Of a stretch of 64,000 nucleotides of DNA, positions 57,832-64,000 are shown one piece after another. A model generated the notes under the pieces. The model made no database searches. It was not told where the DNA came from and was given only the letters and a program-made list of their open reading frames with translations. A program made the translations under genes and the position numbers. Location of the stretch: positions 186,001 through 250,000 of the forward strand of contig OZ253586.1 of the NCBI GenBank assembly GCA_965263155.1, given 5' to 3'. The stretch is from JAAXIE01 sp965263155 (lineage in GTDB: Bacteria > Chloroflexota > Dehalococcoidia > Lucifugimonadales > JAAXIE01). The stretch's first letter is position 1. Each line of letters opens with the position of its first letter.

Positions 57832-57883
57832 CGAATCTTCCCTCCTGTAGAAATGGTGGCGCTGCTCGGTAACGGCAGCAATG

Positions 57884-59230
57884 TTACTCTTCAGCCTCGT
57901 CCATTTGCTGGAGGCGCGCCAGCACCAATTCCCCAAGCGTTTCCCGCAGTGGCTCGCTGGGAATGGCGCTGACCACCTCGTTGGCAAAACCTTGGGTCAG
58001 CATGGTGCGGGCCTCTCGCTCATCCAGTCCACGGCTGCGCAGGTAGAACATGGCCGACTCGTCCAACTTACCGCAGGTTGCCCCGTGGCTGCACTTCACG
58101 TCGTCGGCGTAAATCCAGAATGCCGGTTTGGCGTCAGCCTCGGCCCTGTTGGAGAGAAGCAAGTTGCGGTCCTGCTGCTGCGCGTCGACCTTCTGCGCAT
58201 CTGGGCGCACGGTGATACCTCCGTGGAAGGCGGTGCGTGACGAGCCGCCGAGGATTCCCTTGTATAGCTGCCGCGTCGTCGTATGCGACACTCGGTGGTC
58301 CACCAGCACTTGGTTGTCCACATGCTGGGTCCCCGATGCCAAGTACAGGCCGTTCAGCATGCAGGATGCGCCCACACCGCTCAACCGTACGTTCAAGTTG
58401 TTGCGAACGATGGTCCCTCCCAAGTCCAGCACCACCGACGAGAAGGAGCTATCGCGCCCCAACTCGACTTCTGTGGTGTGCACTTGGAAGGCGTCGATAC
58501 TCTCCTGCTGCACCCGGTAGAGTTGCACCGTAGCGGCGTCACCTACGACCATCTCGGTCACGGCGTTGGTGAGGTACCGGCCTTCTGCGGGGCCATAGAA
58601 GCTCTGGACGATCTTTATCTCGGCCTGCCTCCCGGTCGTCAGCAGGACTCGCGGTTGTACCAGCGCGTTGTCGTGGTGGCCCGTCGTCAGGAAGAGCAAC
58701 AACACCGGTTCGGTCACGACCACCCCGTCGGGCACATGCAGGTAGGCCCCGTCACGGATAAAAGCCGTATTGAGGGCGGTAAAGGCACTGTCTTGGAACT
58801 CGGCATGGCGGGCGAGGTGTTGTGCGACTTGGCCTTCGCCGGTGAGGGCTTCTGCCAAGCTGCTCACCGCCACACCTTCCGGCAGGCCTCGCGTGGACGA
58901 CAACACATCGGCGTATACACCATCGACGAATACCAGCCGCTGGGGCAAGTCCAAGCCGCTGGGGAGTGAGAGGGGTGTCAGACCTACGCCCGATGCTCCA
59001 TCTGTGCTGATGGGCATCGGGGTCGCTTCGACGATCGGGCGTACGTCGGTGTACTTCCACTCTTCGTTGCCACGACGGCCAGTAGGAAAACCCAATTGTG
59101 CGAACCGGTCTATGGCTTTTCGCCGCAACTCTCTTACCCACGACGGCTGCTGTGTGATATCAGTAACTTGGTGAGCGTCGAAAGCCTCGACGTAGCGTTG
59201 CTGTGGGGGTGCTGCCTGCTGAGTTGTCAT
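57884..59230 (-). CDS. sufD: Fe-S cluster assembly protein SufD
   Basis: SufBD-family protein of 448 residues. It has the beta-helix core with GILGGSSRTAFHGGITVRPDAQ and the C-terminal signature DDVKCSHGATCGKLDESAMFYLRSRG, including the conserved histidine used in the SufB-SufD interface. I start at ATG 59230 (MTTQQAAPP); the frame could begin at 59272, overlapping sufC. It forms the SufBC2D scaffold that builds clusters. Confidence 0.94.
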   Translation of the reverse strand: MTTQQAAPPQQRYVEAFDAHQVTDITQQPSWVRELRRKAIDRFAQLGFPTGRRGNEEWKYTDVRPIVEATPMPISTDGASGVGLTPLSLPSGLDLPQRLVFVDGVYADVLSSTRGLPEGVAVSSLAEALTGEGQVAQHLARHAEFQDSAFTALNTAFIRDGAYLHVPDGVVVTEPVLLLFLTTGHHDNALVQPRVLLTTGRQAEIKIVQSFYGPAEGRYLTNAVTEMVVGDAATVQLYRVQQESIDAFQVHTTEVELGRDSSFSSVVLDLGGTIVRNNLNVRLSGVGASCMLNGLYLASGTQHVDNQVLVDHRVSHTTTRQLYKGILGGSSRTAFHGGITVRPDAQKVDAQQQDRNLLLSNRAEADAKPAFWIYADDVKCSHGATCGKLDESAMFYLRSRGLDEREARTMLTQGFANEVVSAIPSEPLRETLGELVLARLQQMDEAEE

Positions 59231-59241
59231 CGGCGGTATCG

Positions 59242-60009
59242 TTAGGCCCCGCTCTGAGGAGCGGGGGCCCACTCGTCGATCCGGTCATAGCCCTTGGATT
59301 CCACCTCAAGGGCAAGCTCGCTACCGCCCGACCTTACCAAGCGGCCATCCACGAGCACATGCACCGCGTCGGGCTCTAGGTAGTTCAGAATTCGCTGGTA
59401 GTGGGTGATGAGGATGAGGGCGTTGTCGGGGCGCCTCAGTTGGTTGATGCCCTCGGCCACGATGCGCAGGGCATCAACGTCCAAACCGGAGTCCGGTTCG
59501 TCCAGCACTGCTAGGGTCGGCTCCAGTACTGCCATCTGCAGGACTTCGGCGCGCTTTTTCTCGCCACCGGAGAAGCCGTCGTTGACGTACCGCTTCACCA
59601 TTGGCGGCTCAATGTCCACTATTTTGATCGTCTGTTGAAGCATCCGGTCAAACTTCAGCACGTCCATCTCTTCTTCTTTGCGGCTCTTGCGTATGGCGTT
59701 GTAGGCCCCGCGCATGAAGTGGTCGAGGCGCACACCGGGAATCTCGACAGGGTGCTGGAAGGAAAGAAAGATACCAGCCCTAGCACGTTCCTCGGGGGCC
59801 ATTGCCAGCAAGTCGTGCCCTTGAAACAGGACCTCGCCTTGGGTCACCGTGTATTGAGGGTTGCCCGCCAGCACGTTGGCCAGCGTGCTCTTGCCCGACC
59901 CGTTGGGGCCCATCACAGCGTGGACTTGGCCAGCCTCCACACGCAGGTCCACTCCGCGCAAAATATCGACGTCACCAATGCTGGCGTACAGGTTGCGAAT
60001 TTCAAGCAT
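59242..60009 (-). CDS. sufC: Fe-S cluster assembly ATPase SufC
   Basis: ABC-type ATPase of 255 residues. Walker A GPNGSGKS is at 34-41. The signature is GGEKKRAEVLQ, with the acidic/basic replacement typical of SufC, and Walker B is LAVLDEPDSGLD. It has no membrane partner and drives conformational change in SufBD. sufD follows almost directly. Confidence 0.97.
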   Translation of the reverse strand: MLEIRNLYASIGDVDILRGVDLRVEAGQVHAVMGPNGSGKSTLANVLAGNPQYTVTQGEVLFQGHDLLAMAPEERARAGIFLSFQHPVEIPGVRLDHFMRGAYNAIRKSRKEEEMDVLKFDRMLQQTIKIVDIEPPMVKRYVNDGFSGGEKKRAEVLQMAVLEPTLAVLDEPDSGLDVDALRIVAEGINQLRRPDNALILITHYQRILNYLEPDAVHVLVDGRLVRSGGSELALEVESKGYDRIDEWAPAPQSGA

Positions 60010-60105
60010 TTACGTTCCTCTTGGTCCAGTACACAGGGGATGCAGCTGCGCGGCCTGATAGCGCCGGGGGCGCCAGCCGGAAGAGCCGGGCCCAGTGGTC
60101 ATCAC

Positions 60106-61563
<1,458 letters not shown>

Positions 61564-61666
61564 CCATCGTCTCCTTTGGCCGTCTGAAGCGTCCAAGTGG
61601 CATTGCTGATGGGCTCTTGCGTAGTCGACGCACATGAGCCCGGAACGGCAGAAGTTCCAGCCCCCA

Positions 61667-61695
61667 ATTCTAGCTACGGGGCCCGAGAGTGTCAA
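61667..61695 (-). promoter_or_regulatory. Consensus promoter of the suf operon
   Basis: On the minus strand, TTGACA (61695-61690) and TAGAAT (61672-61667) are spaced by 17 bases. The leader to the sufB start is about 100 bases. The -35 box is overlapped by the dyad GACAAT/TATTGAC, and AAAGTnnACTTT lies just upstream. Confidence 0.75.
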
Positions 61696-61722
61696 TAATT
61701 GTCGACCGACAAAGTAGACTTT
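61689..61722 (-). promoter_or_regulatory. Two dyads at the suf promoter (candidate repressor/activator sites)
   Basis: GACAATTATTGAC overlaps the -35 box, a near-palindrome with one mismatch. AAAGTAGACTTT (61711-61722) is a perfect palindrome with a two-base centre. They suggest control by a dimeric regulator, for example an Rrf2-family iron-sulfur sensor, but no regulator gene is nearby. Confidence 0.4.
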
Positions 61723-61734
61723 ATATCTGGGCAG

Positions 61735-62670
61735 CTAGGGCTGCCTCTCGCCTAGGCACCGGTACAGCAGCCGGTAGTACCGTTCTTGGTCAACCTCCGT
61801 TACCAGCATCACCTCGTTGCCCTCCGGGTCGGGCAGGGTCTCTCCCAGCCGGCTGTCGCCTTCGACCCTTACTGAGAGACGCTTTGGCTCCAAGCGCACT
61901 ATCGACGGGTCGATGGCTACCGCAATCGCTAGAGGGTCGGGCAAGTGGTAGACCTCGCGGTCGGGATGGACGCGGAACCAGTTGGACACGATGCGTGCTG
62001 CCAGTTGCCCCAGTGGACCACACGCGTCCAACCGCGGCATGTCCTCTCGCTGCAGGCCCACCTGAAGGCAGGCTCCAAGGTGCACGAGGGTGAGGGGCAC
62101 GCCCGAGGTGAACACCCGGTGGGCGGCCAAGGGGTCGCCCCGGAAGTTGAACTCCGAACCGTGGGGCAGCACCGTATCGGGCACCCCCACGGCCCCACCC
62201 ATGACTACCAACCCTCCCAGATGGTCGGCGACGCTGGGGTGTCGTGCCAGCAGGTGGGCCACGTTGGTCAGGGGACCGACAGCTACCACTCGCGGCGAGT
62301 TGTCCTCCCACGGAAGGCGGCTCGCTATGTAGTCCACCGCATTGCCTTGAACTGGCTGGGTTTTCGGCTTGGGCAGACGGGTGTTGGCCATACCACCCGG
62401 CCCGTGGAACCCGTAGGCGTACTCGTACCTGCCCGAGAGGGGTCGCGACGCCCCACGCAGCACAGGTATGTCTGCCCGCCCCACATGCTCCAGGATGGCC
62501 AGTGTGTTGCGAGTGGCCCGGGATAGCTCCACGTTGCCTCCAACCGTGGTGAAGGCTTCGACCTGCCACGCATCGCTGCCCAGCGCCATCAGCAGGGCTA
62601 CGGCGTCGTCGGTGCCGGGATCGCAATCTATGATCACTCCCGGTCGTGCACTAGCAGTTGTATTGGCCAT
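61735..62670 (-). CDS. Nucleoside hydrolase family protein
   Basis: Inosine-uridine preferring nucleoside hydrolase of 311 residues. The calcium motif DCDPGTDDA lies at about residues 13-21, TVGGNVEL and PVLRGASRPL follow, and VVAVGPLTNVAHLL is the usual central block. LPDPLAIA near residue 230 carries the last calcium aspartate. It splits ribonucleosides to base and ribose in salvage or catabolism. ATG 62670 overlaps the TAA of the epimerase gene (TAATG), so translation is coupled. The longer frame to 62832 is shadow. Confidence 0.92.
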   Translation of the reverse strand: MANTTASARPGVIIDCDPGTDDAVALLMALGSDAWQVEAFTTVGGNVELSRATRNTLAILEHVGRADIPVLRGASRPLSGRYEYAYGFHGPGGMANTRLPKPKTQPVQGNAVDYIASRLPWEDNSPRVVAVGPLTNVAHLLARHPSVADHLGGLVVMGGAVGVPDTVLPHGSEFNFRGDPLAAHRVFTSGVPLTLVHLGACLQVGLQREDMPRLDACGPLGQLAARIVSNWFRVHPDREVYHLPDPLAIAVAIDPSIVRLEPKRLSVRVEGDSRLGETLPDPEGNEVMLVTEVDQERYYRLLYRCLGERQP

Positions 62671-63629
62671 TACCCTAGTGTGCCTGACACATATTCCATC
62701 AAGGTCTCCCGTGAGGAATACCGGGGACGGAACCCTGTCTCCCTGCGCAGCTTGCCGGTGCTCATGACCATTGGGTAGCGCACGAAGTCCAAGGCCCCGG
62801 CCGGGGCCTCCTTCTGTATGCCGAATTTCCAACTGAGGTGTGTCGCCGTGTAGGCCAAGCTGGGGTTCAGCTTCAGCAGTTTGGCCCCCGTGGTCCGAGC
62901 CACCTCAGAATAAGGCACTACTCCGTGGCCTGCTACGTTATAAATCCCTGGCTGGGGTTGTACTACTGCTAATGCCAGCACGGCTGCCAAGTCGTCCTCG
63001 TGGATGAACTGCCAAGGCGGGTCTTCTCGCCACACGCCCAGCAGCACCGGCTTGAACAGGGTGGATGCTACCCGGTTCCCACCGGTGGGACCCAGTACCA
63101 CGCAGGCCCTTAGCACCGTCACGCCCACCTGCGGGGTGGCGTTGGCGAACTGGGCAATCAACTCCTCGCTCCGAGCCTTGTCCAGAGCGTAGGGGAAGTC
63201 CCCCAATGGCCGCAGCGGCTCGTCCTCGGTAATGGGCACCGGGCTTTCGCGGCGGGGACCGTAGACAGTGTGGCTGCTCAGGTAGACAAAGTTGGAAACG
63301 CGGGCACGCCTGCACGAGTCCAAGACGGCCTTCAGCGCTTCCAAGTTGGTCTGCTGGGCGAGGACGGCATCCTGCCGGTCGGTAAGCATCGGATAGCTGA
63401 AGGCCAGATGCACCACTGCGTCTATGCGCTCATCGTGAATCAGCCCATCCAAGGGCTGAGTGATGTCCCGCCTAGAGGCCTTTATATTGTGCACCGGTCG
63501 TCTCAGGGGCTTGGTATCGATGGCCAAGACCTTGGTCAAGCCCGCCTCTTCGGCCAGCTCCCGGATCAGGCGGGAGCCGACATAACCCGCTGCCCCGGTG
63601 ACAGCCACTGCTTGAGGCCGCTCAGCCAT
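62670..63629 (-). CDS. NAD-dependent epimerase/dehydratase (extended SDR)
   Basis: Extended SDR of 319 residues. The NAD motif is TGAAGYVGSRL (TGxxGxxG), VVHLAFSYPM is the usual DxxxHLA-like strand, and the catalytic triad is in YLSSHTVYGP and PYALDKARSE (Tyr and Lys spaced YxxxK). A substrate-domain C-terminus ends with FRPRYSSRETLMEYV. It would epimerise or dehydrate a nucleotide sugar or reduce a ketone. I start at ATG 63629 (MAERPQAVAVTG), overlapping the stop of the preceding gene. It sits between an unknown small gene and the nucleoside hydrolase. Confidence 0.88.
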   Translation of the reverse strand: MAERPQAVAVTGAAGYVGSRLIRELAEEAGLTKVLAIDTKPLRRPVHNIKASRRDITQPLDGLIHDERIDAVVHLAFSYPMLTDRQDAVLAQQTNLEALKAVLDSCRRARVSNFVYLSSHTVYGPRRESPVPITEDEPLRPLGDFPYALDKARSEELIAQFANATPQVGVTVLRACVVLGPTGGNRVASTLFKPVLLGVWREDPPWQFIHEDDLAAVLALAVVQPQPGIYNVAGHGVVPYSEVARTTGAKLLKLNPSLAYTATHLSWKFGIQKEAPAGALDFVRYPMVMSTGKLRRETGFRPRYSSRETLMEYVSGTLG

Positions 63630-63993
63630 CGGCCACCACATCGGTGAAGTCGAACTTCAACGTTCCCAGCCCGGGCACCTCGAAACCCATGCCGATGGTC
63701 TGCTGACCTACGTCTAGGTTCTGCCCATGAACGGTGATCACGGTGGTCTTGTTCAGCGCCAAGGGAAAAGGCGTTTCCCTAGAGACTTCCCCGAAGCCGT
63801 GTCTCACGTCACCGGCATCGAAGTAGCAGGAGTCTATATCAGCAGGCTGGCCGTTGACAGAGATGGGCAGCACGCCGCGGGCATAGCCCGCCCCTAACTT
63901 GTTGCAAAGGTTGAACTGGAAACCTTCAGATGTGTTCCTGAGGCTGCCCTTCACGTAAAGGCGACGCAGAATGAACCCCGGGACCGTTACCAT
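63622..63993 (-). CDS. Unknown beta-rich protein, 123 residues (may extend beyond the window)
   Basis: Beta-rich domain of 123 residues, LRRLYVKGSLRNTSEGFQF ... GMGFEVPGLGTLKFDFTDVV. The repeated FxF and Gly patterns suggest a beta-sandwich. It resembles a short conserved protein sometimes labelled hydroxymethylglutaryl-CoA reductase in databases, but I see no reductase motif and do not assign that function. The frame is still open at the window end (GACAGCG precedes the ATG), so a start further upstream is possible. It overlaps the epimerase start by 8 bases. Confidence 0.65.
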   Translation of the reverse strand: MVTVPGFILRRLYVKGSLRNTSEGFQFNLCNKLGAGYARGVLPISVNGQPADIDSCYFDAGDVRHGFGEVSRETPFPLALNKTTVITVHGQNLDVGQQTIGMGFEVPGLGTLKFDFTDVVADG

Positions 63994-64000
63994 CGCTGTC

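Overview
The window reads as a high-GC bacterial chromosome segment from a marine-type Chloroflexota, most likely a SAR202-clade Dehalococcoidia. This is an inference from gene content. There are five luciferase-type flavin monooxygenases, an enolase-superfamily protein, two Rieske ring-hydroxylating oxygenases, two large molybdenum-hydroxylase subunits, three acyl-CoA dehydrogenases, several amidohydrolases, tandem SDRs and a haloalkane dehalogenase. That paralogue-rich, oxidative repertoire for recalcitrant organic matter is typical of SAR202. No phylogenetic marker was tested.

Layout. 0-9.6 kb: a tandem pair of metallo-beta-lactamase-fold hydrolases, a PLP enzyme, an acyl-CoA dehydrogenase, tRNA-Trp, a 2-hydroxyacid dehydrogenase, an ABC solute-binding protein whose signal peptide is not readable, a Gfo/Idh oxidoreductase and a flavin monooxygenase with an iterated operator-like array upstream. 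9.6-16 kb: a DUF1989 protein, a gene-poor stretch, an enolase-superfamily enzyme, a Rieske oxygenase, a small membrane protein and a bicupin with two apparent C-terminal gene scars nearby. 16-25.6 kb: a Mo-hydroxylase subunit, polysaccharide deacetylase, MmgE/PrpD protein, HNH protein, second Rieske oxygenase and two amidohydrolases. 25.6-31.3 kb: a VapBC pair, a flavin monooxygenase, the second Mo-hydroxylase subunit, and a two-gene operon of an FMN reductase plus an AhpD-like peroxidase read through an in-frame UGA. 31.5-42 kb: VOC protein, hydrolases, an amidohydrolase, a flavin monooxygenase, an FAD amino-acid oxidase with a non-standard start codon, a LysR regulator, a tiny orphan gene with a strong terminator, a lipoprotein, a Cys-rich HTH protein and a TGS GTPase. 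42-52 kb: an operon HIT / YqeK-type HD hydrolase / membrane-anchored unknown / flavin monooxygenase, two acyl-CoA dehydrogenases, a RAM-domain protein, a haloalkane dehalogenase, a cysteine-synthase-like enzyme and another flavin monooxygenase. 52-64 kb: three tandem SDRs behind a leader containing a terminator, a decayed ATPase gene, a STAS fragment, a complete sufB-C-D-(Rieske)-S-U iron-sulfur assembly operon with a consensus promoter, and a nucleoside hydrolase / epimerase / unknown operon.

The strongest discovery is the gene at 29989-30747 (minus strand). Its two halves are joined by a UGA exactly where the second cysteine of the AhpD CxxC redox motif belongs, giving C-x-x-U-x-x-x-H. A stable stem-loop follows the UGA at a spacing suitable for a bacterial SECIS element. 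It is therefore a strong candidate selenoprotein, co-transcribed with an NAD(P)H:FMN reductase. Other notable items are two partnerless Mo-hydroxylase catalytic subunits with an atypical active-site loop, a probable AUC start codon, operator-like arrays, an attenuator-like SDR leader, and families of short palindromic repeats in the intergenic regions.
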